Source: Isoetes taiwanensis (taxonomy: Eukaryota; Streptophyta; Lycopodiopsida; Isoetales; Isoetaceae). From it: DNA of 64,000 bases. The stretch spans positions 310,001 through 374,000 of the forward strand of contig JAJEKV010000065.1 in NCBI GenBank assembly GCA_021234155.1, written 5' to 3'. The notes beneath the pieces were generated by a model that was not told where the DNA came from, made no database searches, and was given only the letters and a program-made list of their open reading frames with translations. Shown here piece after piece: positions 1 through 11,641 of the stretch. Position 1 is the first letter of the stretch, and each line of letters opens with the position of its first letter. Made by a program: the position numbers and the translations under genes.

Positions 1-1007
1 CCTTATTATTATACTCTTTATAGAATCTCAATGAATATAAATCTAACAAAGGTTTACTGATGTAACATACAACCGGTCTCATACAATCCTTAAATAATAA
101 GGGGTATGAATATAAGCTTTTTTTCGGTAAAAAAAAAGGGTGATAGGATTTTTTTTTCTCTCTAATATATAATTGTAATATGGAGGATAAGGGGGCAGCT
201 TAAAGGCACGTGGTATTATTATAGGAAGTTATATTTTTTGTTTAGAGTTGGACACGTGTAAGCTTTTAAAATATCAAGGAGGGGATTAAACGTTTCAGAA
301 ATTGACAGCTGAGCCTAATAGTATCTTTAGAAGTTTCTGGAAAGGTTGAGTTTGAAGCTTGGTGCAGGTTCCGGAAGGGTCTATGCCTGTTGTTCGAGGA
401 GCTTTCGGATTGTCTATCATAGTATAAAAGAGAGAGAGGTGACGAGTTGGAGCCCACATTAGCGAGACGGCAAAATTGTTAGCAAAGCAATATTCGGCAA
501 GAAGGCTTCGCCTTTGATCCAAGCTCTCTATATTCAATCTGCTAGCAAATCGTTCCATTTGGAGCCTCACTGCTTCGATGCAAAGCCTGGGTTGGATAAA
601 TCTCTACAACCCGGCGAGCTTTGGCCTGTCGGAGTCTGATTTGTGTGCGACATCATGTTGTCCTGGCTTGATTAGCCAATTTTGGCGTGGTACAGAGCGG
701 ATTTCCCCCTTGTCTGGAGGTATCATTCTTCATAGATGTGTCAGGTAATTCTGTGGCAGTCGAAATTGTTGAGGTAATTCTTTTTAAACGGAGATGCAGG
801 GGTTCCCAGAACCTGGAACCGGATGCCGAATCGGGCTTTAGCACAGATCCGCCGTCCTGAATTGTGCTGCGTTTTTGTTACCCTTTTTTTTCCTTCTTTG
901 GGGCCCTCGTTCCAACAATTTAACCTGTCCAATAATTTAACCTGTCCGACAATTCTTTTGTGTCGCCAATAGCTTTGTTTCACTTCAACGGATTTCTGTA
1001 GCCCTTG
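1..1007. other. AT-rich region without a recognised gene
   Basis: Short open frames occur on the minus strand (for example 295-570 and 741-983), but none resembles a family I know. A short block around 115-165, with a poly(A) run and a GGGTGATAGG motif, is repeated in reverse orientation near 45530-45575, so part of this stretch is dispersed repeat DNA. Confidence 0.5.
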
Positions 1008-2008
1008 TACTCAAGGGGACTTACATCTTATTACCCAGTATATTCAAGCGGTGCTTGGAGTAAAACATATGGGTTGCAATATATAAGTCTGGCTTGTATA
1101 GGTATTATAGTACTACCTTATTCTGTAAAGTAAGATGTATATTACGCTTTGTAATGTTAGATTGGCAAAGCAGTGATTATGTGTTAGAACAAGTAGTCAA
1201 GGAAACTGACTTTATGGCACATAATTCAAGTTGGAAGGAGGTAAATTTGTAAGTTTACTAACAAATTGAATCCTATCTATGATTTTTCCACTGATATGGA
1301 TATTCATTTCAAGAGCTGGTCTCCAATAAGGGGTGAGCCATTAAGAATAGCTTCACCTTAAAGAGTGTCTTGGGATTGAAAACTTTTCTGCATTTGGCTG
1401 CCTATGGTTGAAAACGTATGATCAGATTATGGGAAATTAGATCCCCACATAAGACTCTTGAACAATATTAGTTGGGGTTAAGTACAATTGAAAGCTTTTG
1501 ACAGGTCAAGAAGTTGTAAACTGGTGGAGCAATTTAAGTTGCAATTGACTACATTTGTAAGCAAACATAAGGGTTGTGCTACTAAGCAAGGTCGAGAAAT
1601 GACTTGAAAAGTTCTAAACCAAAGTGAGAAAAACAAGACTATGTACAAACAAGAACCTCTAATGAGAGTTAAGGCATGGAAAACATTATGGTATCACTTG
1701 GGAAGTGGTAGAAACCAAGGTCCATGTAATTCCATAAGTTTTTGGGAGTTGCAAGGCCAATTAGTCGTGCTAGACTGAATTGCTTGGCTTTTTGCATGAA
1801 CTCTGTATTAATATCAAAGACATATATGGATGGACACCATATTGATGTATGCAAGGAGCATAATGGTGCATCACTTATGATGCAATCGTCTTTAAGAGAT
1901 CAATGATGCTTATTGAAAAGATCATTTAAGGATGACAAAGTCTAGTGACTTATATCAAGTGAGACAATAGTTCCTGATGAGGAATTTACTGAGTACCTTA
2001 AAGTCGTG
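1008..2008. repeat. Dispersed repeat block P, copy 1
   Basis: About 1 kb, nearly identical (a few percent mismatches by eye) to 18196-19187 in the same orientation. Similarity begins at CTCAAGG and stops abruptly near GAGTACCTTAAAGT. After that this copy continues into unrelated decayed DNA, while the second copy jumps into the repeat found at 12.56 kb. Both copies lack a long open frame. The block is probably a non-coding part of a mobile element; its class is not visible. Confidence 0.85.
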
Positions 2009-3828
2009 TTCTTTAGCAATCAACATGGCATGAGCATCAAAGTCACTTACAAGTTGAGCATGTAAGAGACCTAGAAGTGGTCTATGGCAATGAGTTGTTT
2101 GGAGTGCAAATCAAATTTAGAATTTGATGATGCATTACTTGGGGTGTTTGGCTGTGGAAGCCAATTATAGTCAAATATCAAGGTTGTTAGAACCTTTGAC
2201 TCTATAGAAAGAGTGCGAGCATATAATTAGGGGGTTTATTGCTCTATAATGCAAGGCAATGCCCTTGGGTTCTAGTGAGGTGACTAGGAACACAGCCATA
2301 TGATAGTTAAGGAGTAGTCAGAACTCTTATAAGCAGGGCTTATGGAGTGGTCGAAAACTCCTATATCATCTAAGTTGAGTATTAGATAAGTTCTATGTCA
2401 AGCTATAAATTGGATGCATATAGTTTTAAAATTCACTTCCAAAAGAAAAGGATTGCTTGATTAGCTAACTTCCTGAAAGGGGGAGGAAAAGGATTTTCTA
2501 GCCTTGGGAAAGAATAAGCAAGATGGAATGCAATAGTATTATTAAACTTACCACATGGTGGGCTAGGATATGTTTGATGAAGGTAAAAACTATTCTATTC
2601 TATTCTATTCTTATAAGCTTCCCTAAGAAAAATGGATTGCAAATTGGAATGTCTATGTCGAACCAAAATTGATGATTAAAGGGTTCACATAATACAGATA
2701 TGTAGGACTTAGGAAGAAAATTTTTCTAAAGGAATGGCATAAAGCTAGCAGGGCTAGGTATGCCTTGGAATAGTTAACAAGGCCCATAAAGGGCAGAGTC
2801 TGAACCACCACTACTTGTTATCAAAGTAGTATACATGTATGTAAGGATTCTTGATAATACTTGGAGCAAGAGAATCAACTCTGGGAGTTGTGATAGAGAA
2901 TCCAATTGGAATTCTTGATTAGCCATAATTGGTGTATTGGCTACTTAGAAGCAAAGTCTTCAGAAATGCAAGAATTAACCTGGGGTTGATGTTGCAATAA
3001 GATCTTTGATGAAAGATTAATGTGTCGGTTAAGGTGGTACAGTTGTTAGAAGCTTGTTTTTAATTAGATCCATTTTTTTTTTTGGGGGAGAGGGGGGGGG
3101 GGGGGGTAGTTATTACCACTATATTGATTATAAAGCATCGGGATCTTGTCTAGCATGGTATTCTTGGATCTAGGATCAAGAATATTGAATTCGCATTGCT
3201 TAGTGAATTCACCTGACTAGTATCAGGTACTTAGTTGCAATAAGTGTGAATTAAGGTAGAAATGGGGCTTCCACTCTAGTCCAAAGAGTTGGTAAATGCG
3301 TCATAAAGAACCTAAAGTTCTTGACTGAAGAATAGATGCAAGGTTGCAACTGAGTCTTACAATACTAGTGGCGAGGTAAGAACTTAAGACCATTAGTCAA
3401 AGATGTCCCAATATGCTGGGTTGAGGAAGGGTCAATGAAGATAGCATATGAGTCGAGTTAGAACTTGTGAATGGATTAGGAGTGCACCTTATTCCATATA
3501 AGTCAACTCAAGAAAGCAATATTGTGCAAGGATTGTGACAATACTTCTAGCCCCTTAGTTCTGAGGTAACTCCTGAGGTGATTCTAGACGCTCACATTCG
3601 GAGGCTGCGAAATAGGAATATTGTAGAGTACTGGATCTTGTGACGATATCAATCACTTCTCGATGTTATATGGAAGAGTGTACGTGGAGCAAAATCTTCA
3701 CTTAACTCAAAATCGTGGAGATCGAGGAAAGATTGGTAAAGTCAATATGAGGCCAATTACCTAAAAGTACAGAATTAAAGACTTGCATTAGGAATGGCAA
3801 GTAGGATGTACATAAAGGAATGAGCTAT
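2009..3828. other. Decayed repeat DNA, no recognisable gene
   Basis: No long open frame on either strand. It contains a short CTATT microsatellite near 2586-2612, which resembles the 3' tail of the LINE family at 33.6-37.9 kb and may be an orphan tail, and a T-run followed by a G-run near 3067-3107. The region may be the ruined interior of the LTR element whose polypurine tract lies at 4068-4081; that is inference from position only. Confidence 0.4.
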
Positions 3829-4029
3829 GAAACCATGATCATGAGGTGATTCAGGGACCGGGTTTTCGAAGGGACTAGAGGATGAAACCATGATCACGGG
3901 GTGATCCAGGGAACGGGTTTTCGAAGGGACTAGAGGATGAAACCATGATCACTAGGTGATCTGGGGAACAGGTTTCAAAAGGGACTAGATGTTGAAACCA
4001 TGGTCATCGGGTGACTCAAGGAATGGGAA
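3829..4029. repeat. 55-bp tandem repeat, 3.6 copies
   Basis: Units start at 3829, 3884, 3939 and 3994 (the last partial). Each opens with GAAACCATG and carries GGTGAT, then GGGAACGGG, then GGGACTAGA. The unit length is exactly 55 bp in all three full copies. It lies just upstream of a polypurine tract, where LTR retrotransposons often keep short tandem repeats. Confidence 0.9.
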
Positions 4030-4067
4030 ATACATATACCTCCATGATCCTTGGGGACCAAGGATTT

Positions 4068-4229
4068 GAAGGGGGGAGGTATGTTACGTATATATGTTAG
4101 GCCCTAGGTCATATAACATACGTTAGGGCCCTATGTCATATAGCACCATTAAACCTAAAGATTATAGGTTTAAGAGACAAGTGACATTAATGCATGCATG
4201 CATATGCATGGCGGCATGGCACTAGAGTT
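4068..4229 (+). mobile_element. Putative polypurine tract and 3' LTR start
   Basis: A purine run (GAAGGGGGGAGG at about 4068-4079) is followed directly by TGTTACG, the usual order of polypurine tract and 3' LTR in plant LTR retrotransposons. Downstream DNA up to about 5.5 kb, ignoring the L1 insert, holds a TATA-like TTATATAAGAG at about 5132-5142, consistent with an LTR promoter. I could not find the matching 5' LTR or a clear LTR end in this window, so the element is partial and its superfamily is unknown. Confidence 0.45.
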
Positions 4230-5107
4230 TTTTTTTTTCTTTTTGAAGGACGATAAGCTTTATTCACCAACTAAAAACTAGAGCAACATAAAATGCAAAG
4301 ACAGGATTATAACCCCAGTGGACAAACCGATCCAACTGAGCACAACCACCTGCCTATGCAAAAGAATGAATCTGAAGGTAAGTATGCCAGATCAGTACTT
4401 TCTTCTCTTGATCAAGAGAAGAACAATTGTAAGCCATAACAATTTTATTTTGCGCCCACTGAAGAACAATCTCATCTGCAGTATCTACGCCCTTAAAGAT
4501 AAACAACCTCCTTTTCTTCCAGATTGACCATAAAAGCCAGCCACATGCGAGATGAAAAGCTCGTTTCCGTAGTTTGGGCCAAGCATCAGGATAGATAGCA
4601 AGCAAAATTTGCTGGCTAGATCGAGACGTGCCAAATAGGGTCAACAACCAAGACCATGCCTGCCGAAGCCGCTCACACAAGAAAAAACAATGCTCAATAC
4701 TCTCAACCCCTTGCTGGCATAAAGGACAGAGCTCTGAAATCCGATTATCCATTTTATGGACTAACCTGTTGACTCTGAGGCACCTTATCCCATACCCATA
4801 TCCAAACACTTTTCCATTGTGGCTGAGAGACCTGAAGATGCCACCTATTAGATGGAGGCAAGATTTCAGAATGCAAAAGCAATTTATACACAGAAGACAC
4901 AAACCGCCCTGGCTGGATGGACCAGAATCCTGTGGCAACAATGCAGCAATATGATTCCAGATTACTCTGTCCCATCTGTACAACAAGAACTTTGTTCTAA
5001 ATGCTTCCCGTGACATGAGATGATCAAACTCATACCAAGCTGCAATAGTGCTTATACCAGCTTCTATCCATCGTCGTTGTGTCTTTGGATGAACAACCAC
5101 ACTTAGA
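4230..5107 (-). mobile_element. 5'-truncated L1-type LINE with 17-bp TSD
   Basis: An 878-bp insertion in minus orientation. Its 3' end is the T-rich run at about 4230-4244 on the plus strand, that is, a poly(A) tail on its own strand. The 17-bp direct repeat GGCATGGCACTAGAGTT flanks it at 4213-4229 and 5108-5124 without mismatch. A long target duplication, poly(A) tail and 5' truncation are the marks of L1 target-primed reverse transcription. The perfect duplication suggests a fairly recent insertion, into DNA that looks like an LTR. Confidence 0.92.
4354..5104 (-). pseudogene. L1 ORF2 C-terminal fragment (zf-RVT domain)
   Basis: About 250 codons stay open from the truncated 5' edge to the stop. 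The translation holds the plant L1 zf-RVT zinc-binding module: a CPLC pair, then about 8 residues later an EHCFFLC segment, followed by the typical W-rich tail (SWLLTLF, CGWLLWSIWKKR). In the family this domain follows the reverse transcriptase and helps the protein bind element RNA or DNA. The in-frame ATG at 5110-5112 lies in the target duplication, so it is host DNA and not a real start. Endonuclease and RT domains are absent; the copy cannot move by itself. Confidence 0.9.
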
Positions 5108-5124
5108 GGCATGGCACTAGAGTT

Positions 5125-6065
5125 GGTATCTTATATAAGAGATCATAGATCTCAAGGAAGGAACGCGAAGTAGAATCGTTTTGGGAACGATTGGGAACTG
5201 CACTAATTTGCAGTATGGATCCAAGGGATCAATGCAAGTTTGGCATGGGGAGTCCAAGGAACTTAAGGAGTGGGGAACCCAGGTAGCCAGACTTGGCCTC
5301 TTTTGAGGGTTGCAACAGATTCGATAGTTAGTTTCACTTATAGCCACGAGATAAACACTGTACGTACAGATTTTTGGATTGAAATTGCAAGCAACATAAA
5401 GGGCAAAATCTTGTATTTGATAGATCGCAATAAATGCATCTTCTGGCAGTCCACCATAGCCGCCCTCTTGCTCTCATGCTATATTGGTTTTCTGAATGAA
5501 AATAAATAAATTATTTTTTGTTTTGGTTGTGTTATGGGATGTTGCAAGTTTTTTTTTGTTTTTCATCTTTTTTTTCTTAAAAAAAGAAAAACATCTCTCA
5601 TAACATCTTTCATTATGAAAGTACATATAGTTTTTAAACTCTATTTGATTTTATTAAATTTTATAAGTTTTAATTCTATAAGTCTACCTTCAAATTAAAA
5701 GTGCAATGGTTATTAAAACATTAAACTAGTTTCTAAACTAATCTTCACTTGAATATATTTAGAATTAGATTTTCAAGTAAAACATTTTGAGAATATAGAT
5801 TTTTTATTTCTGGTTTAAAACTTGGTGAGAAAGATAATTTTGTAGATGAATTCCATATTGTTTTATAAGCAATTGAATTAATACCATACAAAGATATATA
5901 TATTGATTTATAGTATAATAAATTAAAAATAGTAATATACAAACAATATTTAGAAACATATGAGCAATGTTTGATAAAGAATTTAATTAATAAGCTATAA
6001 ATGTTAAACTTATGTATAATTTAAATTGATATATATCATAGAGTAGACATCCCGTTATCGGTTCA
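5125..6065. other. Putative LTR remainder and AT-rich spacer
   Basis: The first 400 bp continue the DNA that L1 entered and contain a TATA-like motif near 5132. From about 5500 the sequence is very AT-rich, with poly(T) runs and no coding signal. Confidence 0.4.
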
Positions 6066-6435
6066 GGATACTATTTTTCGTCCAAATTTTTGGACAAAAT
6101 GTTCGCCACATCATAGCCTTTTATGGTCCATTATGGCACTAGAGTATGTCCACTATGGATCCTAATTTAGCATAATATCTCCTTTAGGGTTCTTTAATGG
6201 CACAGATCTGATTGGTTCTATTTATGTTGGAGCTCTTTACCTGGACTGTAGTTGCACCTTTTATGGTTTATGATGGGTAGCTTTTTTGGACAACGACTTG
6301 CTAATCATGGAGCATGGTGTCTCTCTTCAAAGACCCACCAGTTTACCATTCAGAACAACATCAAAATTGGTTCATCTCTTATCCTATATTCTTGGAGATT
6401 CGTTTCGCTTGGAGTGATTCACTCATTTTCTTTAT
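6066..6435 (-). repeat. Dispersed repeat R1, uninterrupted copy
   Basis: About 370 bp that match, in reverse complement, the two arms 15506-15680 and 17170-17345. This copy lacks the 1.49-kb insert of the other one and so shows the empty target site: the octamer CCTGGACT (reverse complement of AGTCCAGG) occurs once here, near 6230-6237. One end carries a short palindrome built on TTTTGTCC/GGACAAAA. The repeat class is unknown. Confidence 0.85.
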
Positions 6436-7897
6436 ATACCCTTTTTTAAATGAAAGATAAAAAACCCACCTTGCCATCAAAAACAAAAAACCATGTATAT
6501 ATTACTCTTTGCAGTATTATCAATTTATGTATAGACCATTGCATGACATGGTATTTGTAGCTATAGATTTCCGTTGACAGTGATGAAACTGTAGAAGAGT
6601 AAAGCATGCATTTGTGCCCAAATTTCAACATACATTATCATGAGCTATTGAACCAGAAGGGCAAGTGCCTAAATTTGGCGATGCATATGTAAATTCCTTT
6701 AATAAATTTCACTAATAGATAACTTATCGTTGATAGATTATGTTCATTGAGTTGTATGTCGAGTGAGTTTTAACCTTTAAGATGAACGATTCACATTCAC
6801 GACAACATGAATCAAGGCACCATAGAACTGAAATGAGATTAGTTAAAACACGGGTCATTAGCAATAACAAAGGGAAACAAAACATGAACATAATCCGTCA
6901 TTAAGGTTAAGATCTAGTTACATTAAGAAATCGAACTAGCTGCACAAAATTAAAGCCACAATGGGTTGTCGAAACCCTCCAAAGGGCTACACAAAACCAT
7001 AGCCACAAAAGGATGAATTAAAGGGAGAACTAGAAGATGGGAGATGGGGAGGGGAAGGGGGATTTTGTCAAGTTATTTTCCGGCCAAAATAAAAAAGAGG
7101 GTGCACAGAGAAATAAGGCAACTAAGATCTGACTATGGACTAGAACATGACGTTGTCCTCAACACTGAGCACTGAGCATCGGCTGGACATGGATCACTCA
7201 ACTTGGGTTGAGATTTTACAGGACACCTCTACAGAGAGATTAGAGGTTATGACATGGGCTACCTCTACTGGAGCCATCAAGGCATTGCGAATGCTTAATC
7301 CATTTGGCCCCAGTCGTTGTTGTGGCTAAAGAGGAAGATTCAGGGTGTAGCCTTTTGGGCGCCACAGCTTGATGTCATATTCTATAGATACTAGAATTGT
7401 GGCGATCTATGTTGAATCAAAGGCTAGATCTTAGCGTGATCTACAAGAACAAGATGGAATAGATAAGGAGTTGAACATATCTTAGATGCTCTAATAATCC
7501 GATAAAGAAGGCACTTGATAAATCGAATTAAATGCTCAACCTTTTTTTTAAGGCGAACAATGATTTTATCCTTGGAGGACCTATGTTAGCTCGAAAATTC
7601 AAAATGATGGGGTTTAATTAGGTACAGACTGGTTGCAATTGGTTTTCAGACCAAATTTTGCGAGTTGTCCTAACGAAATTGAGTGGGAAAGCTTGGAATT
7701 GGCAACAAGTTTGGTGAAGGATCGACTGCTTTTGGCGTGGTAGCCATTGAAAAGACCACGATGTGTGGGTGGAGGTACTATGAAAGCAGCCTCGAGCCTC
7801 ATGAACATGAGAACATCGTGAAGCGTATAAGTGTAGGGACTTGAGCATTGATGGGTGATTGCCACATGGTACCGGGAAAGAACACATCGTGAATAGA
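6436..7897. other. Intergenic, no recognised gene
   Basis: Only short open frames of low complexity or no recognisable family. No repeat structure was found by eye. Confidence 0.4.
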
Positions 7898-7902
7898 AAT
7901 TA

Positions 7903-8321
7903 GGGCAAATTGTAAATATACCCCTATTTTTTTTATAAAATTGTAAAAATTTGCCCCTGTTTTAAGGATATTTTTGATGAAATTACCCTAACTTCTTTAT
8001 GATGATCCAAATAAGAATGTTCTTTAGGAGAATCATAGATGTGGATGATATCTTCCCATCAAAGCTAAAATTATCTGAATCGGAGTCTGAAAGCTTAAGT
8101 TATGGTTAAGACTTATCTGTGTATAAAAAATAATATAACTTGTGATTCCAGACTCCGATTCAAGTGATTTTAACCTTGACAGAAAGATATTGTCCTCGTA
8201 TAGGATACATTTTTATTTGGATCATCAGAAGAAAGTTATGGTCATTTTATCAAAAATACCCCGAAAACTAGGGCATTTTCACAATTTTGCAAAAAAATAA
8301 GGGTATTTTTACAATTTGCCC
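7903..8321. mobile_element. 419-bp inverted-repeat MITE with 5-bp TSD
   Basis: The element begins GGGCAAATTGTAAA and ends with the complement TTTACAATTTGCCC. The arms pair along nearly the whole length (for example AATCGGAGTCTG near 8080 with CAGACTCCGATT near 8150), so single-stranded DNA or RNA would fold into one long hairpin. The pentamer AATTA lies directly on both sides (7898-7902 and 8322-8326), a likely target-site duplication. There is no coding capacity. It is a non-autonomous DNA element; the superfamily cannot be set from the termini alone. Confidence 0.9.
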
Positions 8322-8326
8322 AATTA

Positions 8327-9139
8327 TGGTGTGTGGTAAGGGGGGCCATAAGCCTCACGAGCCTAGGCCTCGACTCCTATACAACGAGGCTGCTGCCCTA
8401 GCGAGGGTGGACCTTAGACCCCTATACTTTGACCCCTAATAACTTTTTTTGTAGATCACTTTTAGCTCGAAAGTCTTTTAGTTGGGGTAGGGTCAACTTT
8501 AGGAAGTCGATTCTTGCCGCAGTATTGTCCATGGGCTAGTAGTTTTCAATTAGTAAGAACTGTGCTCTTAAGTGTGCGAGACATGGCGACCCCTCCCTAG
8601 TTGTTTTGATTTGAATGTGTATGAGCGATAAGGTTGGGAATGGTCTTTTTGAATTTTTGTTTATGGCATTACCCTAGTAGCCTAGCAAGTTGGATAGCCC
8701 ATATGGAAGACATCATTCCACTTCGTCTACCATGCAGCTTCAAGTGCCTAATGGTTTCAAGGCTCTATTTAAAGGCTTTGTTTTGTTTTGTTTTGTTTTG
8801 TTTTGTTTTAGCCTATGCCCTCGCGATATTTGGGCATTTCAAAATATTTTTGCACGAGAAAGGAAAAGAGCAGGAACCAAGTCTATCACATTTCCTGAAG
8901 CGGCCTAGCAACTTATAGATCACTGTGTTTTTGAGACACGCATATTTTTGTGGTTCGAAATTTGAATTCTTCGGCTATAAATACCAAGCGGATGTTCTTG
9001 TTTGGTGAGTGCAAATTGAGTACAATCTGTAAGTTCGCATGTTGCTTCTTTCCTTTTGCAAGTTCGTAGCAGATGCTGGATATGTGGTTGTCTTAACACA
9101 TGTTTGTTTCTCTAAAAGAGTCTGCGATCTGATTCACAG
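8327..9139. other. Intergenic with (TTTTG)n microsatellite
   Basis: A TTTTG pentanucleotide repeat of about six units lies at about 8777-8808. No gene is recognised. Confidence 0.5.
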
Positions 9140-9570
9140 AATACATGGCCTAAGAGCTGGTTGCCTGCAATGTGTTTGGAGGGAGAGAGAACTGAGTACA
9201 ATGTCAAAATTATATATGAAGATCCTTAACAGTCCAAATTTTACTAGGTATTTTAGGCATGTATGCATCTCTATATGTGCAGCATGATGCAAGGTCAAAT
9301 TTTGGTGTTTGAGGATAAGCTACGATTCCAAGATTGTGCTACGCAATTGGTGCATTCATGAACATGCATCTCATATATGGAAGGAATGCAGAAGAATGAA
9401 AACCTCTTTTAACTAGGACTGGTGTTCTGGGGATCTGCTTCCTGCTATTCTGATATCAACGACATTAGGTCCATGCAGTACCCTTGCATTAACCTTCTGA
9501 TTGTTTTAGTTCCTGTCCTACGTCACAAATTCTTCCCTGCAATCATTATTAGAGTAAGGAAGCTGATGGA
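9140..9570. repeat. Direct repeat D, copy 1
   Basis: Shares a series of blocks in the same order with 10405-10840, including TGGCCTAAGAG, TTTTACTAGG, GATTGTGCTAC, CAATTGG and TGCATTCATGAAC. By eye the copies are about 75-80 percent alike with many small indels, so the duplication is old. The ends show no TG..CA, so I do not call them LTRs. Confidence 0.7.
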
Positions 9571-10404
9571 CATTCCAAAAATCCACCCCTATAAAAAATA
9601 GAAAATGCAGGCAACAATTGTTTTTCCTAGAAGATAAAGTATGTTCCTTATGCATAAGGAACATCAATTGAGAATTATACCTTATGATTTGCAAATACAT
9701 TGTCTGCAGAAAAAGCATAATTTCTAGTGGACAAAATTGAATAGAGTTCAATTTCAGATATATACATTTGGTTCTAACAATTCTAAAATGCAGGTTCTTT
9801 TGTTCCAAACTGGAGATGAGGAAAGTAGGGCTCATATCGTTGATAGAAATCGAATTCCAGTCGACCTCACAAATAAACTTTTCCATTTTCACCTATTGAG
9901 ATAAATGCGTCAATTCGAAGCACAAACCAATATAAAGCAACTGATGCGAGGAATGGATCCTGTTAGAATTAGGATAGAGGGCAATTTTTGTACGAACTGC
10001 CCAACAAAATGCTGTTTTGATTATCATTACTTTTTCTCCATCCCTCTAAACTCCAAGCTTTGGCAGCACGTATGTGGAGTGTCATCTACGAATTTAGGAT
10101 TTCAGCAAGCATTCACATATTTATTCTTAAGGTTTGCACCTATTTTTTGCACTCTCACTGTTCTACTTCTTTTGAAGTAGTGTTTTTAAAGCTTATCTGC
10201 TCTTTTACTTACATGCATGGTGTTGTTTCAAGAGCATGGAAACCATGTCTTCCAAAATCATGCTCTAGAAGAAATTGTAGAACATGGCAGTACCAGATGG
10301 ATGAATCGAATTGCATAGCTATAAGATATACATTTCCTTCTATCTCCTATCAATTCCTGTAGACTCAAACTGACTGCTAGTTTTCAGTTCTCAGAGTTCT
10401 GGGA
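9571..10404. other. Spacer between direct repeats D
   Basis: No recognised gene. Open frames such as 9905-10180 show no family resemblance. Confidence 0.4.
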
Positions 10405-10840
10405 CTATATGGCCTAAGAGTCCAGCTGGTCAAGTATAGTGACAGCTGATATTATGCGTGGAAAATTTAAAAGTCCAGATTTTACTAGGCACTTTAGTCA
10501 TGCATAATCTTTCTATGTGCAGCTGATTGTCTCCACTGCAAAGCCAAATTTTGGAGTTTTTAGGATAAGCAGGATTCAAGATTGTGCTACACAATTGGCG
10601 CATTCATGAACGTGCATTCCATATATGAAACGGAACAATGCAGAAGAATGAAGTAGTAATCACCTTTTTTAACTGCCCCCTTCTCTGTTGATATGAAAGA
10701 AATTAGGTCCATTCAATATGCTTGCATTAACCTTGGTTCCTCGTCCCACATGACAAATTCATCCCTGCAATAACAAGATCAGAGTTGAAAAGCTGACGGT
10801 CATTTTAAAAGTAAAAAGGACAAATATCCACCCATATCAA
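10405..10840. repeat. Direct repeat D, copy 2
   Basis: Second copy of the block at 9140-9570, about 1.25 kb downstream. It ends near a shared GCTGACGGTCATTTTAAAA / GCTGATGGACATTCCAAAA segment. Confidence 0.7.
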
Positions 10841-11641
10841 AACTAGAAACAGGAATTTTATGCTTACCTATTGGAAATTGGACAAATTTCACATCAGATT
10901 TAACTTAAGCTCTTTACATCAATAATATTTCAACAGGAACAATGTCAGAATAAACAAAAAGTACCTCACAGCCTGCTGAGCTCAGAAAGAACCTTTCCAA
11001 TCCTTCTGCAGTTAGATTTCTATCATCAACATCATATTGCAACAAGCATTACATTGGCTTGGCTGCTAGGCCAGCATTGCCCATTCACTTCAATAAGTCA
11101 TCAAACAATTACCATCTACATGAACAACGCATCTTACCATATAAGTGTGAGCATCCTTTTCTTGCAATATGCATTAGACGTGGTTATATCCCGTTATGCT
11201 TTTACATAGGCTGAAACAAGGTATTGTTGGTACTAAGATTACTTTAGTCTAGAAATGTCCTAAACCGTTAGATATTGAGGCTACGAGCAGGTTGATGCAG
11301 TGCTGTTTGGGTAAGTTCGAGAGGTTCTTTTTGTCTCTGAAACTGTTTTCTCATATTTCTGTGTTTAAGGTTTTAGCCCAATTTGTGCAACTTGGGAATA
11401 GTAAAGATGCTGCTTTACTGGTAAAAGACCTAAAGAAGAACAAGGGGCCGCCCATTGTTGGACTATTAACAGATTATATAAATATTTTAATGCTTTAGAG
11501 TTCTTGGCCCACTATACTTTAATGCTTTACATCAGTCGGGGTGTTTCTTTTCTAGCTGCTACAATCTCTTTATCAATGCTTCTTCTTGGGAGAACTATGG
11601 CCACATGAGGGCTTCAGTTTGCATAAGCTATTTGGGAGTTC
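10841..11641. other. Upstream region of the 418-codon ORF
   Basis: No recognised gene. A short open stretch at about 11370-11498, after a possible acceptor (TTTAAG), encodes a lysine-rich peptide, but no family is recognisable and it ends in a stop before the large ORF. Confidence 0.35.

Noticed and set aside
3829-4029. Possible CRISPR-like array
   Set aside because: Units are contiguous with no spacers, the DNA is plant nuclear, and the repeat precedes a polypurine tract. It is an ordinary tandem repeat.
4354-5112. A host gene starting at the ATG at 5112
   Set aside because: The ATG lies in the target-site duplication; the frame is the truncated L1 ORF2.
9140-10840. LTR pair of a short retrotransposon
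   Set aside because: The direct repeats lack TG..CA ends, a primer-binding site and a polypurine tract, and are too diverged to judge.
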